64,000 nt of DNA from Billgrantia sulfidoxydans (GCF_017868775.1 NZ_CP053381.1:3162001-3226000); one strand, 5' to 3'. Counted from the stretch's first letter, positions 53,188 through 62,281 are shown. Numbers and translations are program-made. Notes: generated by a model from the sequence alone, not told the origin.

Positions 53188-54156
53188 ATGGCACACCAAA
53201 TCGAACACATGGCCTACGTCGGCGATACTCCCTGGCACGGCCTGGGGCAGCAGTTATCGCGTAATCAACCGCTCGAGGTCTGGAGGCAGCAGGCCGGCAT
53301 GGACTGGCACATTGAAGAATCGCCGGTGCGCTTCATTGCCGATGGCGCCGGGCACCTGGGCAGCATCCACTCCTTCCCGGAGCAGAAGGTGCTTTATCGC
53401 TCGGACACCCGAGCACCGCTGTCGGTAGTCTCCCAGCGCTACAAGGTGGTGCAGCCCGAAGAGGTGCTGGAGTTCTACCGCGACCTGACCGAGTACGCCG
53501 GCTATGAGCTGGAGACCGCCGGGGTGCTCAAGGGCGGGCGCAAGTTCTGGGCCCTGGCCCGTAGTGGCCTGGGTACGGCGCTGAAGGGGCAGGATCAGGT
53601 CAACGCCTACCTCTTGCTGGCCACGTCCTGTGACGGGTCGCTGGCCACGGTGGCCACGCCGACCTCGGTGCGGGTGGTCTGCAACAACACCTTGACCATC
53701 GCCGTGGACGGCATGAGCCAGGGAGTAAAGGTGCCTCACAGCACGGAGTTCAACCCTCAGCGGGTCAAGCAACAGCTGGGCATCTCGGTCTCGCAGTGGG
53801 ACGACTTCATGTACCGCATGAAGACCCTGGCCGAGCGCAAGGTCAGCCAGGAGGAAGTGAAGACCTACTTCCAGGCGGTGATCTGCAACGCCGAGGTACC
53901 GATGGACGATCCTTCCAAGCTGCCCAACTACCGGGCACTGAACCGCGTTCAGAAGCTCTATCACGATGAAGGGCGTGGTTCGCAGCTATGCACGGCGCAG
54001 GGCACCGCCTGGGGCCTGCTCAACGCCATCACCGAGTACGTAGATCACGAGAAGCGTGCGCGCAGCAATGACTACCGCATGGATTCCGCCTGGTTCGGCC
54101 AGGGGGCGAGCCTCAAGGATAAGGCGCTCGAATCCGCCATGGCCCTGGTGGCCTGA
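53188..54156 (+). CDS. DUF932 family phage/plasmid-like protein
   Basis: 322 residues, start seven bases after AAGGAG. MAHQIEHMAYVGDTPWHGLG and the cores RYKVVQPEEVLEFYRDL and VRVVCNNTLTIA are hallmarks of the DUF932/TIGR03299 family found in phages, plasmids and integrative elements, often near ERF and YqaJ recombination genes, as here. Function is unknown; a link to homologous recombination is inferred from context. Confidence 0.88.
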   Translation: MAHQIEHMAYVGDTPWHGLGQQLSRNQPLEVWRQQAGMDWHIEESPVRFIADGAGHLGSIHSFPEQKVLYRSDTRAPLSVVSQRYKVVQPEEVLEFYRDLTEYAGYELETAGVLKGGRKFWALARSGLGTALKGQDQVNAYLLLATSCDGSLATVATPTSVRVVCNNTLTIAVDGMSQGVKVPHSTEFNPQRVKQQLGISVSQWDDFMYRMKTLAERKVSQEEVKTYFQAVICNAEVPMDDPSKLPNYRALNRVQKLYHDEGRGSQLCTAQGTAWGLLNAITEYVDHEKRARSNDYRMDSAWFGQGASLKDKALESAMALVA

Positions 54157-54225
54157 GTCTCACCTGAGATGACGTCCCCCTTGCGGTCCCGTCCACCAGG
54201 TTCTTTTTCCCCTTTCACGGCATAG

Positions 54226-54253
54226 CGCCCGACCCCACCAGGTCGGGCGTTTT
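54226..54253 (+). terminator. intrinsic terminator after DUF932 gene
   Basis: CGCCCGACC pairs with GGTCGGGCG around CCACCA and is followed by TTTT, 70 bases after the stop. Confidence 0.85.
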
Positions 54254-54269
54254 CGATTCTGGAGGTCCC

Positions 54270-54455
54270 ATGCCACTGCCCCTCTCACTGGAGGCCTGTC
54301 GGGCGCTGACGCAGCTGACCCGCCAACTGCTTGGTGCTGGCCAAAAGCAAACCCAGACCCACGTGATGGCTCATGGCCAGGTGTTCCGCGTGGTCGTGTC
54401 GTTGGAGCCGGTCCCTGCCGATCAGCTCCAGGATGTCTTCAAGCACTATCAGTAA
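54270..54455 (+). CDS. small hypothetical protein
   Basis: 61 residues, start after GGAGG. It has a helical N-terminus (EACRALTQLTRQLLGAGQ) and a short beta-like HVMAHGQVFRVVVSLE. No family recognised. It lies twelve bases before the ERF gene, so it is likely translated from the same mRNA. Confidence 0.6.
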   Translation: MPLPLSLEACRALTQLTRQLLGAGQKQTQTHVMAHGQVFRVVVSLEPVPADQLQDVFKHYQ

Positions 54456-54466
54456 AAGGAGGTCAC

Positions 54467-55261
54467 ATGACCACACCCAGCCAACCTTCACGTAGCAAGG
54501 CCAACGGCCGGGCTCCGGCTACCCGCCAGACCTCAGTCCCAGTCACCGAGGCAGTACCGGTTCCGGCGTCACCGCTGCAGGAAAGCACCGCGATCATCCA
54601 GGTGATCGAGCGTGCTGCCCTCAACCCCGAAGTCGACATCGACAAGATGGAGCGCCTGCTGCAGATGCAGGAGCGCGTCCTCGACCGCCAGGCGCTGATG
54701 GCCTATAGCGCCGCCATGGCGGCGATGCAGACGGAACTGCCGAGCATCGTCGAACGCGGCCAGGGCAACAACGGCGCCTACGCCACGCTGGAGGACATCG
54801 TCGACACCGTGCGCCCCATCATGCAGCACCACGGCTTTGCGGTGAGCTTCCGTATCCAGACCCAGGAGCGCGGCATCCAGGTCACCGGGGTGCTGATGCA
54901 CAAGGACGGCCACCGCGAGGAGACCAGCATGCTGCTGCCGGCCGATACCAGCGGCAGCAAGAACGCCGTGCAGGCCTTCGGCTCCTCGACCAGCTACGGC
55001 AAGCGCTACGTGCTGTGTGCACTGCTCAACATCACCACCCGGGGCCAGGACGACAACGGTCATGGTGCGGCGCCGCCAATGAAGGTGGTCACTCCGTTCC
55101 AGGCGAGTCAGCTCCAGCAGTTGATCAGTGCCTGCCCCGTGACTACTCAGGAGTGGTTCGTCGGCAAGTACGGCGACGTGGCGCAGGTGCCACGCAGCGA
55201 CTTCGACAAGCTGCGTGCCTCCTTGCAGAAACGCGCCGTGCCCCAGCGTCAACGTCACTGA
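54467..55261 (+). CDS. ERF family single-strand annealing protein
   Basis: 264 residues with a perfect AAGGAGG before the ATG. The family core runs from MAAMQTELPSIVERGQGNN to DTSGSKNAVQAFGSSTSYGKRY. The SYGKRY element is the ERF signature of P22 Erf-like annealases. They coat single-stranded DNA and anneal complementary strands in phage recombination. The first ~45 residues are a Pro/Ala/Thr tail. Together with the YqaJ exonuclease 112 bases downstream it forms a Red-like pair. Confidence 0.9.
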   Translation: MTTPSQPSRSKANGRAPATRQTSVPVTEAVPVPASPLQESTAIIQVIERAALNPEVDIDKMERLLQMQERVLDRQALMAYSAAMAAMQTELPSIVERGQGNNGAYATLEDIVDTVRPIMQHHGFAVSFRIQTQERGIQVTGVLMHKDGHREETSMLLPADTSGSKNAVQAFGSSTSYGKRYVLCALLNITTRGQDDNGHGAAPPMKVVTPFQASQLQQLISACPVTTQEWFVGKYGDVAQVPRSDFDKLRASLQKRAVPQRQRH

Positions 55262-55321
55262 CCCACCACCGAGCCCATTCACCCCTACCACCATCACCCA
55301 ATCCATGACGCCTGCATAAAC

Positions 55322-55343
55322 CGGCGAGGGTAATCCCTCGCCG
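55322..55343 (+). other. hairpin in ERF-YqaJ gap
   Basis: CGGCGAGGG pairs with CCCTCGCCG around TAAT. There is no T-run, so it is a weak terminator or stability element before the YqaJ gene. Confidence 0.55.
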
Positions 55344-55373
55344 CTATGCCGTGGTGTTAGAAGGAGGTTTGTC

Positions 55374-55985
55374 ATGCAGATCCTGACACTGGAACAGGGC
55401 ACGCCCGAGTGGCATGCCGCCCGTCTTGGCATCGTCACCATGTCCGAGCTGAAGACCCTGCTGGTCAATGGCAAGGGGCCGGAAGGCTTCGGAGCCGGTG
55501 CCATCAGTTACATGCATCAGCTGATCGGGGAGCGTATCACCGGTGAGCCCTCGGATGCCTTTCAGGGCAATGCGCACACTCAGCGAGGCCATGAACTTGA
55601 GCCTATCGCCAGGGAGCTTTATCACGAGGCCACCGGCCTGCCCCGCCTCGAGCAGGTCGGTATCATCCTCAACCACGGGGTGGGCTACTCGCCGGACTGC
55701 CTGGTGGACAGTAACGGCCTGGTCGAGATCAAGACCAAGCTGCCCAAGTACCAGATCGAGCTGCTGCTCGAGGGTGAGCTGCCCCAGGAGCACGTGGCAC
55801 AGTGCCAGGGCGGCCTGTGGGTCAGCGAGCGGGAGTGGATCGACTTCGTCAGCTACTGGCCGGGGATGCCGCTGTTCGTCAAGCGCGCCTATCGCGACGA
55901 GGCGCTGATCCGCACCATCGCCGAGCGCGTGGAGGCGTTCTACGAGGAAATGGAGCGCCGCATGGCCATGGTCATGGTAGCCTGA
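55374..55985 (+). CDS. YqaJ viral recombinase family exonuclease
   Basis: 203 residues, start after AAGGAGG. GTPEWHAARLGIVTMSELK is the usual family start. Nuclease residues are GHELEPIARELY (Glu), YSPDCLVDSNGLVEIKTKL, giving the PD-ExK-like D...ExK, and VAQCQGGLWV. It is related to lambda exonuclease, which resects 5' ends of duplex DNA. Its partner is probably the ERF protein upstream. All key residues are present, so it is likely active. Confidence 0.92.
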   Translation: MQILTLEQGTPEWHAARLGIVTMSELKTLLVNGKGPEGFGAGAISYMHQLIGERITGEPSDAFQGNAHTQRGHELEPIARELYHEATGLPRLEQVGIILNHGVGYSPDCLVDSNGLVEIKTKLPKYQIELLLEGELPQEHVAQCQGGLWVSEREWIDFVSYWPGMPLFVKRAYRDEALIRTIAERVEAFYEEMERRMAMVMVA

Positions 55986-55996
55986 GGAGACACACC

Positions 55997-56508
55997 ATGA
56001 ACCATCGCAAGCTGAGTGCCGGCGAGACCGCCGGCACCTACCGAATCACCGACACGGTGACAGAAGCGGAGCTCCTGAGCATCGTCAAGGCCTTCGCCCG
56101 TCGCCGCCTGGCCAGGGGACGCAAGATCTCCCAGTCAGCGCAGACGTTCGAGTACCTGCAGGTGCTGCTGCAGGACTACGAGCATGAGGTGTCAGTGCGA
56201 TGTTCCTCGATAGCCAGCACCGCGTTATCAGCTTCGAGGAGCTGTTCCGCGGCACCATCGACTCGGCCAGTGTCTACCCTCGGGAGGTGGTGAAACGCGC
56301 CCTGGCGCATAACGCCGCTGCCGTGATCCTGGTCCACAACCACCCCTCGGGCGATCCCGAACCCAGCGATGCGGACCGGCGCATCACCCAGCGCCTGAAA
56401 GAAGCGCTGGGTCTGGTGGAGATTCGGGTCATTGATCATATCGTGGTCGGTAGCAAACGATGTGAGTCCTTTGCGGAACTGGGGTATCTTGAGTCTGCGT
56501 ATAGATAA
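55997..56508 (+). pseudogene. radC: RadC-family (JAB) protein, frameshifted
   Basis: Two frames together make a RadC-like protein. The first starts MNHRKLSAGETAGTYRI and runs to YEHEV. The second continues [20 protein letters not shown], then [36 protein letters not shown], keeping the JAMM metal motif [12 protein letters not shown]. The break lies near 56190, where GTGTCAGT would read GTGTTCAGT, restoring EVFSAMFLD, if one T were added. A one-base deletion or an assembly error explains it. The short N-terminus is typical of plasmid/phage RadC. The second part may still be translated from the ATG at 56200. Confidence 0.85.
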
Positions 56509-56512
56509 AACG

Positions 56513-56541
56513 CCGGTGCCGCCCCATAGGGGCGGCACCGG
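56513..56541 (+). terminator. strong hairpin after radC remnant
   Basis: CCGGTGCCGCCCC pairs perfectly with GGGGCGGCACCGG around ATA, then GACCTTGTAACATTTTTG. It ends the plus-strand recombination block. Confidence 0.85.
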
Positions 56542-56884
56542 GACCTTGTAACATTTTTGTTTCATCGCACTTTGCCAGAAGCGAGGCCTCCTCCGTCTCG
56601 GGCTAAGAGCAAGTTTGAAATTAACAACCGACGGGCGTCAGCGAGCCGCGCAGGGACGGAGCCCGCGATCTTTGTATCATCACTATTGAAAAAACTAGTG
56701 CCTTTTGATTGCATTTTCACCTGTCATATACTACTTGTACGTGCAACTATGAATTCGCGTTTTATCGATTTTCTCACTTACTCAACCGAGTACACTATAT
56801 CAGACCGAACTGTAATCAACGAAAGCACTGGGAACCTAAAACAAGTGATGGACTTGACGAATGACCCTATGGATCAGGACTTTA
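56542..56884. other. non-coding or decayed stretch
   Basis: I see no convincing gene. A promoter-like pair TTGATT/TATACT (spacing 16, about 56707-56734) precedes an ATG at 56749 that opens a 58-codon frame. That frame has no Shine-Dalgarno and runs 41 bases into the convergent DUF2798 gene. Base composition is lower in GC than the block before it. Confidence 0.5.
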
Positions 56885-57139
56885 TCAAACACGCGGGGTC
56901 CGACACGCACTGGGAATTCGGATAAGTTTTGCAGCCGCTTTCTGCACTCGAGGTGCGCCGAGAAGAATTAGCAAGAAGGCAATTGGCCAAGAGATATAGA
57001 AGGCTCGCCACCACCGGCTGAAGAAACCCGCGTCGAGACCGGTATTAATCCATGTAATCAAACATGTCATCAGTGTCACCATATAGATTGACATCAGCAC
57101 GGAAAACACCAAGGGCATCAGCCTAGGCGGAAATATCAT
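56885..57139 (-). CDS. DUF2798 family membrane protein
   Basis: 84 residues, start after GGAGGTGTT. MIFPPRLMPLVFSVLMSIYM, MTCLITWINTGLDAGFF and the second helix AFYISWPIAFLLILLGAPR form two membrane helices. The pattern fits the small DUF2798 inner-membrane family of unknown function. Its context is decayed island sequence. Confidence 0.8.
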   Translation of the reverse strand: MIFPPRLMPLVFSVLMSIYMVTLMTCLITWINTGLDAGFFSRWWRAFYISWPIAFLLILLGAPRVQKAAAKLIRIPSACRTPRV

Positions 57140-57239
57140 AACACCTCCACGCCAAAAATATTTAAAAAAATCATATAGCAACAGCCTAGCGCAAAGCTCC
57201 TCCATCTTCTGGACCACCTAACAGGTTATCTATGCTCTG

Positions 57240-57747
57240 ATCGGTAGATCCTAGGCTTCAGGCGAACCTGATCTAATGGGGATCCTGCATATCGACATCC
57301 TCCGGCTGGGCAGCAATGCCCACGAGCCGCAGGTCTCCAGCCATGTCGCCGATTACAGCCAGCGTGGGGATCAGTGGCGAGAGGTGGATGCCTAGGCATG
57401 CCCATTGTACGACGAGCCTATCCTAGTGGCTGATGACTTCACGGGCAAGCCATCGATATCTAGTGTCACATCCCGTGGCCGGTGTACCGGGTGCAGGAAG
57501 CCGCCTGGATCCTTCTCGACTATGCCCAGCTCAATGCCAGCTACCGCTCGCCAACCGGAACTGAGCGCCACGCCTCACCATCCAAACGGCGCGTTCTTCT
57601 TTGCACGCAAGTACGGTGGCCGCCACAACGTATCGATACGCCCTGTGGCTCCCTGATAGAACTCGAGGACGCGACTCGATGGGACGACTACTACTTGACC
57701 ATAGAGCTACCCCCAAGGGCACCGCACACGTGTCAAGAGCTATACCG
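57240..57747 (+). pseudogene. degenerate coding remnants
   Basis: Several short frames look like broken pieces of one or two genes. ILHIDILRLGSNAHEPQVSS runs 57276-57395. VYRVQEAAWILLDYAQLNAS lies near 57482-57545, with HPNGAFFFARKYGGRHNVSI in another frame at about 57585-57645, and LIELEDATRWDDYYLTIELP after it. The switching of frames with plausible protein-like sequence suggests two or more frameshifts. No family recognised. Confidence 0.45.
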
Positions 57748-58185
57748 TCATACAACCTTACCTAACCTTTCAAAAAATTTCGCACTGGGACAGAAATTTC
57801 GCGCCTCCGCGACAGAAGCTCCTGAGCGCATGGACTTCCAGCAGACACCAACTACTGGACAGTTATTGCAAGCTTCCTCCAAGGCTTCAAGCTGAGACGA
57901 TTCGGTGTTTGAAAAGTCATTCCTCGACACCCCAAACCGACTCATCATCACCGGCATCAGCGTTTCGGCGGGTATCAAACCCCAGCGGCCACCACTGCTC
58001 AGCTGCCTCGCCACTTCTCGCTCGAAATCGACTTCAAGCTTGAAGTCGGCATCCTGAATCATCTTTCGATAGGTTTCGGCAGATCCCTCCTGTATATCGA
58101 GAACCACTTTCGAGAGAGAACTTTTATAGAAAAAATCCGAAACCCTTTGCATGCCAGCCACCAAACAATCGATACGGATATTCAT
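57748..58185 (-). CDS. DUF6455-like protein with cysteine motif
   Basis: 145 residues from MNIRIDCLVAGMQRV; a longer frame starts 37 codons upstream in poor context. The C-terminus has ACNNCPVVGVCW, then NFCPSAKFFERL, the Cys pattern of DUF6455 proteins and probably a metal or iron-sulfur site. The middle (LIPAETLMPVMMSRFGVSRNDF) is helical. Function is unknown. Confidence 0.6.
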   Translation of the reverse strand: MNIRIDCLVAGMQRVSDFFYKSSLSKVVLDIQEGSAETYRKMIQDADFKLEVDFEREVARQLSSGGRWGLIPAETLMPVMMSRFGVSRNDFSNTESSQLEALEEACNNCPVVGVCWKSMRSGASVAEARNFCPSAKFFERLGKVV

Positions 58186-58638
58186 GATGTCCCATCCTCC
58201 AGGTTGGTAAATCAGTGCAAAAAACGCACGCTGCAAAATACTTTCATATCTAACCATCATAGGACGACATGAGATATTTTCTTTGACACAGGTCATTTTT
58301 CTCTCTCAAGGAATAACCGACGCCTTCAACCCCGGTGACCTCTCCTCAGATGGCCATTGACAGGAGACCACGCTCAACACGGGATTCGCTCCCTGGCTGT
58401 ACTTCGTTGACATACTGGACCGGCGGCACACAGCCCAGCGGACCTACGCCCTCCTCGCCTCCATCTCTTCCTGGCCATGCCAGCCCTCTCCACAGTCAGG
58501 TTGGCAGCGTGTCGAGCCGCAACAGGAGGCACCCAGTCTTTGCGACCAAAGTCGCAACCTCATGACTTGCATTGTCGCCGGAAAAATACTTAGATATAGA
58601 AGTATATTCAGCCACACGACAAGAAAGGTGGGTATCCA
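58186..58638. other. intergenic region before catabolic cluster
   Basis: 453 bases without a gene I trust. The frames read across 58335-58565 lack family features. The last ~60 bases hold an inverted repeat and probably the promoter of the reductase gene. Confidence 0.6.
58586..58605 (+). promoter_or_regulatory. possible MarR operator before reductase gene
   Basis: ATACTT-AGATATAG-AAGTAT is a 6-bp inverted repeat with an eight-base spacer, 33 bases before the reductase ATG. TTGCAT lies upstream (58568-58573) as a possible -35. A MarR-family gene is two genes downstream. Binding is not shown. Confidence 0.5.
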
Positions 58639-59616
58639 ATGGCCAGCCCCTCCAACGAACTCCCCATGAGCGAACTGCTCGTCTCCGCACTGGACGCAAT
58701 CGCTGATGGCATCTACCGCATAGAGCTCGTTGACCCCAATGGCGACGACCTTCCCGAATTCGCACCTGGAGCTCATGTGCGCATCGAGACTCCCAGCGGC
58801 CAGATGAGACATTACTCGCTGTGCAACGATCCCGACGAGCAGGAGCGGTATGTCATTGCGGTCAAGCGCGAGGAGGAAGGCACCGGCGGATCGAGGAGCC
58901 TGATTGACGAAACCCGGGTGGGCGATCACCTCAAGGTATCGGCGCCGCGCAACGACTTCGAGCTGACAGGTAACCCCGCTCGCTACATCTTCATCGCCGG
59001 CGGAATCGGCATCACCCCGATTCTCTCAATGATTCATCACCTGCAGGCAACGGGAGGCAAACCCTTCAAGCTCTACTACTTGACGCGCGAGCCGTCGCAA
59101 ACTGCCTTTCTCGAGGAACTCAGCGCCCCCGAGTATCGAGGCAAGGTGGTGATCCATCATGACCATGGCGATCCCGACAACGCCTATGACCTGTGGCCGG
59201 TCCTCGAGCAGCCCAAGGGAGCCCACATCTACTGTTGCGGCCCCCGGGGACTGATGGAGGCGGTTCGCGACATGACCGGCCACTGGACACCCTCCAGTGT
59301 GCACTTCGAGGACTTCGGCGGGAGCCAGACAGCCAGCACAGCAGAGGATACGCCTTTCACCGTACGCCTCCACAAGACCGGCGAGGCGATTCCGGTACCG
59401 GCAGGCGTATCGATCCTCGAGGCATTGAGAGTGAACGGCCATCATGTGCCCTACTCCTGCGAAAGTGGTACCTGCGGCTCCTGCCGAACCCGGCTGTTGG
59501 AAGGTGAGGCGGAGCACCGTGACCTGGTTTTGTCAGAAGCCGAGCGACAGAATCACATCATGGTCTGTGTCTCGCGCGCACGTTCGAAGGAACTGGTAAT
59601 CGATCTAGCGGAATAA
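58639..59616 (+). CDS. phthalate dioxygenase reductase-like (PDR/VanB family) oxidoreductase
   Basis: 325 residues, near the size of phthalate dioxygenase reductase. The order is FMN-binding barrel (MRHYSLCNDPDEQERY near residue 56), NAD domain (IFIAGGIGITPILSMIHH, YCCGPRGLMEAV) and C-terminal plant-type [2Fe-2S] with CESGTCGSCRTRLLEG and a fourth Cys in IMVCVSRAR. It passes electrons from NADH to a Rieske oxygenase. No oxygenase alpha subunit is in the window. AGGTGG precedes the ATG. It is the first gene of a plus-strand catabolic cluster. Confidence 0.9.
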   Translation: MASPSNELPMSELLVSALDAIADGIYRIELVDPNGDDLPEFAPGAHVRIETPSGQMRHYSLCNDPDEQERYVIAVKREEEGTGGSRSLIDETRVGDHLKVSAPRNDFELTGNPARYIFIAGGIGITPILSMIHHLQATGGKPFKLYYLTREPSQTAFLEELSAPEYRGKVVIHHDHGDPDNAYDLWPVLEQPKGAHIYCCGPRGLMEAVRDMTGHWTPSSVHFEDFGGSQTASTAEDTPFTVRLHKTGEAIPVPAGVSILEALRVNGHHVPYSCESGTCGSCRTRLLEGEAEHRDLVLSEAERQNHIMVCVSRARSKELVIDLAE

Positions 59617-59644
59617 TCCATTGCATCACCACGGAGTGCTCACG

Positions 59645-60826
59645 ATGCCAGTACCCCGCTTGAAACTCGGCGTTGCCGGCCTAGGGCGTGGCTTCATGCT
59701 GCTGTTGCCCACCCTCGCGGCCCATCCAGGTATTCGCTTAGTGGCAGCAGCCGATCCACGAGAGGAGGCTCGCCGGCAGTTTAGAGCCGACTTCGGCGCG
59801 AGAACCTATGCCGAGGTCGCCGACCTGTGCGCCGATCCTGACGTGGAAGCGATATATGTCGCCACTCCCCACCAATTTCATCGCGAGCATGTCGAACTGG
59901 CGGCGGCACATGGCAAGCATGCCCTAGTCGAGAAGCCGATGGCACTCTCCCTTGAGGATTGCCAGGCCATGATCGATGCCATGCGCCGCGCCGGACGCTG
60001 GCTAGTCGTCGGACACAGTCATAGCTTCGATGCGCCTTATCTGCGCACTCGCGAGATGATCGACAGCCAAGGGTTCGGGGCGGTGCGCATGATCAGCGCC
60101 CTCAATTACACCGACTTTCTCTACCGCCCCCGCCGTCTGGAAGAGCTGGACACCTCGCAGGGCGGCGGTGTGGTGTTCAGCCAGGCTGCTCATCAGGTCG
60201 ATATCGTGCGTCTGCTCGGCGGCGGGCACGTCAAAAGCGTACGGGCCGCCACTGGAAGCTGGGATCCTGCACGCCCCACGGAAGGCGCCTATAGTGCGCT
60301 ACTCACCTTCAATAACGGTGTCTTTGCCAGCATGACCTACAGCGGATTCGCGCATTTTGATAGCGACGAACTCTGCGGATGGTCTGGCGAACTAGGCCAG
60401 CCTCGAGATCCCGACCAGTACGGCACTGCCAGGGCGAAGCTGGCGAAGATTCAAGGACCCGAAGAGGAAGCCGCTCTCAAGAATACCCGTACCTATGGCG
60501 CCGGCCTATCCCTAGCCAATAGCCAACTACAAGACTCGGCACACAATCATTTTGGCTTCATCCTTGTTTCCTGCGATGGTGCCGACCTTCGTCCCCTACC
60601 GCACGGGGTACAGGTCTATGCTCATACTCGCCGCTATCTTGAAACATTGCCGTCACCGGAGATCCCGAGGCGTGAAGTCCTGGATGAACTGATAGGTGCC
60701 ATACGCCATGACCGTCCCCCCATTCACACCGGCGAATGGGGCATGGCCACGATGGAAGTCTGTTTGGCACTGCTTGAATCCGCACGACATAGACATGAAG
60801 TCACGCTATCTCACCAGCAGGCATGA
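59645..60826 (+). CDS. Gfo/Idh/MocA oxidoreductase, phthalate 4,5-dihydrodiol dehydrogenase-like
   Basis: 393 residues from the ATG after GGAG. NAD-binding GVAGLGRGFMLLLP near residue 7, the catalytic-site HALVEKPMALSLEDC near 97 and GGGVVFSQAAHQVDIVRLLGG are the Gfo/Idh/MocA features. The C-terminal SAHNHFGFILVSCDGADLRP, and GEWGMATMEVCLALLESAR, resemble dihydrodiol dehydrogenases of phthalate catabolism (Pht4/OphB). It would re-aromatise a cis-dihydrodiol made by a ring-hydroxylating dioxygenase. The substrate is not proven; a sugar dehydrogenase is a less likely alternative given the reductase next door. Confidence 0.8.
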   Translation: MPVPRLKLGVAGLGRGFMLLLPTLAAHPGIRLVAAADPREEARRQFRADFGARTYAEVADLCADPDVEAIYVATPHQFHREHVELAAAHGKHALVEKPMALSLEDCQAMIDAMRRAGRWLVVGHSHSFDAPYLRTREMIDSQGFGAVRMISALNYTDFLYRPRRLEELDTSQGGGVVFSQAAHQVDIVRLLGGGHVKSVRAATGSWDPARPTEGAYSALLTFNNGVFASMTYSGFAHFDSDELCGWSGELGQPRDPDQYGTARAKLAKIQGPEEEAALKNTRTYGAGLSLANSQLQDSAHNHFGFILVSCDGADLRPLPHGVQVYAHTRRYLETLPSPEIPRREVLDELIGAIRHDRPPIHTGEWGMATMEVCLALLESARHRHEVTLSHQQA

Positions 60827-60840
60827 CTGAACTGGTGTGT

Positions 60841-60872
60841 TATAATGAAACGTTGGAGTAGGGCAATATTGC
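60841..60872 (+). promoter_or_regulatory. promoter and palindrome before marR
   Basis: TATAAT at 60841-60846 is a perfect -10 box, but the -35 is poor. GCAATATTGC (60863-60872) is a perfect 10-bp palindrome just downstream and close to the Shine-Dalgarno, a plausible autoregulatory operator. Confidence 0.5.
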
Positions 60873-60891
60873 TTTCTTGGAGGACGTCACG

Positions 60892-61377
60892 ATGCCCCGT
60901 ACCAACAATCGGGAAACGCAAACGGTTCTTCGTCATTGGCAAGAGGATGTTCCGGACGATCGCTTGGCCCACTTGATACGCGATGCAGGCCGAGTTCTGA
61001 CAAAGAGCCTACAGACACGCTTGGCCGAGCACTCGGTAAGCTTCGGTCACTGGTCGTTTCTGCGCATCCTCTGGGTAACGGAAGGATTGACGCAACGCGA
61101 GCTCAGTGAACAGGCTGGACTGATGGAGCCCACGACCTTTACCGCCCTGAAAGCAATGGAGGCCAAAGGCCTGATCGAACGCCGACAACTCAATGGTAAC
61201 CGCAAGAACATACATATCTACCTTACGGAAAAAGGGCGTAATCTCAAGAAAACCCTGATCCCACTTGCTGAGGAAGTCAATGATATTGCCGTGCAAGGTG
61301 TCGAATGTGAAGATCTCCGAGTGACGCGGCGCACCTTACTCAAGATCATCAGCAACCTGGCCGAGGCTAACGAATAA
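60892..61377 (+). CDS. MarR family transcriptional regulator
   Basis: 161 residues from the ATG after GGAGG; an upstream TTG frame adds five residues. The winged helix is WVTEGLTQRELSEQAGLMEPTTFTALKAMEAKGLIERRQ, with the recognition helix in GLMEPTTFTALK. The wing is GNRKNIHIYLTEKGR. MarR proteins usually repress and respond to aromatic acids, which fits the flanking catabolic genes. The last ~50 residues form the dimer helices. Confidence 0.88.
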   Translation: MPRTNNRETQTVLRHWQEDVPDDRLAHLIRDAGRVLTKSLQTRLAEHSVSFGHWSFLRILWVTEGLTQRELSEQAGLMEPTTFTALKAMEAKGLIERRQLNGNRKNIHIYLTEKGRNLKKTLIPLAEEVNDIAVQGVECEDLRVTRRTLLKIISNLAEANE

Positions 61378-61423
61378 TTCCTGACCACGACCACTTACAC
61401 ACTCACCACCCTATGGAATAGCG

Positions 61424-62188
61424 ATGAATACCAATAATTCGATCTCAGTTACGGCGACCCAAAGCACAGAATATCTATTGAGGGACCTCGTAGATGCCAA
61501 CCATATCCTTTTCAATGAAGGCGTACTCGATGCCTTCGGACATGTCAGCATCCGGCACCCGGAAAATACCGAACGGTTTCTGCTGGCGCGGAACATGGCA
61601 CCCGGGCTCGTCACGTTGGACGATATCCTGACATTCGATCTCGATGGCACCCCCATCGATGCCGATGACCGGCCCGTCTATCTCGAGCGCTTCATTCATG
61701 GAGAGATCTACCGTGCACGACCGGATGTCATGGCGGTTGTACATAGCCACTCTCCTTCCGTCGTCCCCTTCAGTGCCGTCAAGTCGACTCCTTTGCGGCC
61801 GATGTGCCATATGAGCGGCTTCTTGGGTGCTGGTGCGCCGATCTTCGAGATCCGGGACACGGCAGGCACGGCGACTGACCTGCTGATCCGGGATCGTTCG
61901 CTGGGGGCTTCACTTGCCGATTCCCTGGGAAACGACAATGTCGTACTGATGCGTGGGCATGGCGCGACGGTCACCGGGCCTACCTTGAAGCAAGCAGTCT
62001 ATCGAGCCATCTATGTCGAAGTAAATGCACGGCTTCAAGCTGATGCACTGCGACTTGGCCCCATCGAGTACCTGACACCCGAGGAGGCCAACGCAGCCAG
62101 GGAGGCGACCGAGGGGCAGGTGGAAAGGCCCTGGCAACTATGGAAAATGCGGGCACGCCAGGCTCAAGCCCACCTTGGAGGAGTTTGA
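61424..62188 (+). CDS. class II aldolase/adducin family protein, decarboxylase-like
   Basis: 254 residues. The metal site is seen in VVHSHSPSVVPFS (His-x-His) and LMRGHGATVTG (third His), and the acid in the ERFIHGEIY segment. Family members include fuculose-phosphate aldolase and aromatic acid decarboxylases such as the 3,4-dihydroxyphthalate or 2-hydroxy-3-carboxymuconic semialdehyde decarboxylases. The location beside a dihydrodiol dehydrogenase favours decarboxylation of an aromatic intermediate; the exact substrate is unknown. It lies 46 bases after marR. Confidence 0.82.
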   Translation: MNTNNSISVTATQSTEYLLRDLVDANHILFNEGVLDAFGHVSIRHPENTERFLLARNMAPGLVTLDDILTFDLDGTPIDADDRPVYLERFIHGEIYRARPDVMAVVHSHSPSVVPFSAVKSTPLRPMCHMSGFLGAGAPIFEIRDTAGTATDLLIRDRSLGASLADSLGNDNVVLMRGHGATVTGPTLKQAVYRAIYVEVNARLQADALRLGPIEYLTPEEANAAREATEGQVERPWQLWKMRARQAQAHLGGV

Positions 62189-62281
62189 GGCCTTGGTATA
62201 TCGGAGATACCTCCAACTGCCGACACCATGCTTGATATTCGAGTGACGTCGGCAGTCCCGTAGGCCTCTCACCCTTTCCTT

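Noticed and set aside
56749..56925. 58-codon frame with promoter-like sequence upstream
   Set aside because: No Shine-Dalgarno, no recognised family, and it overlaps the better supported DUF2798 gene.
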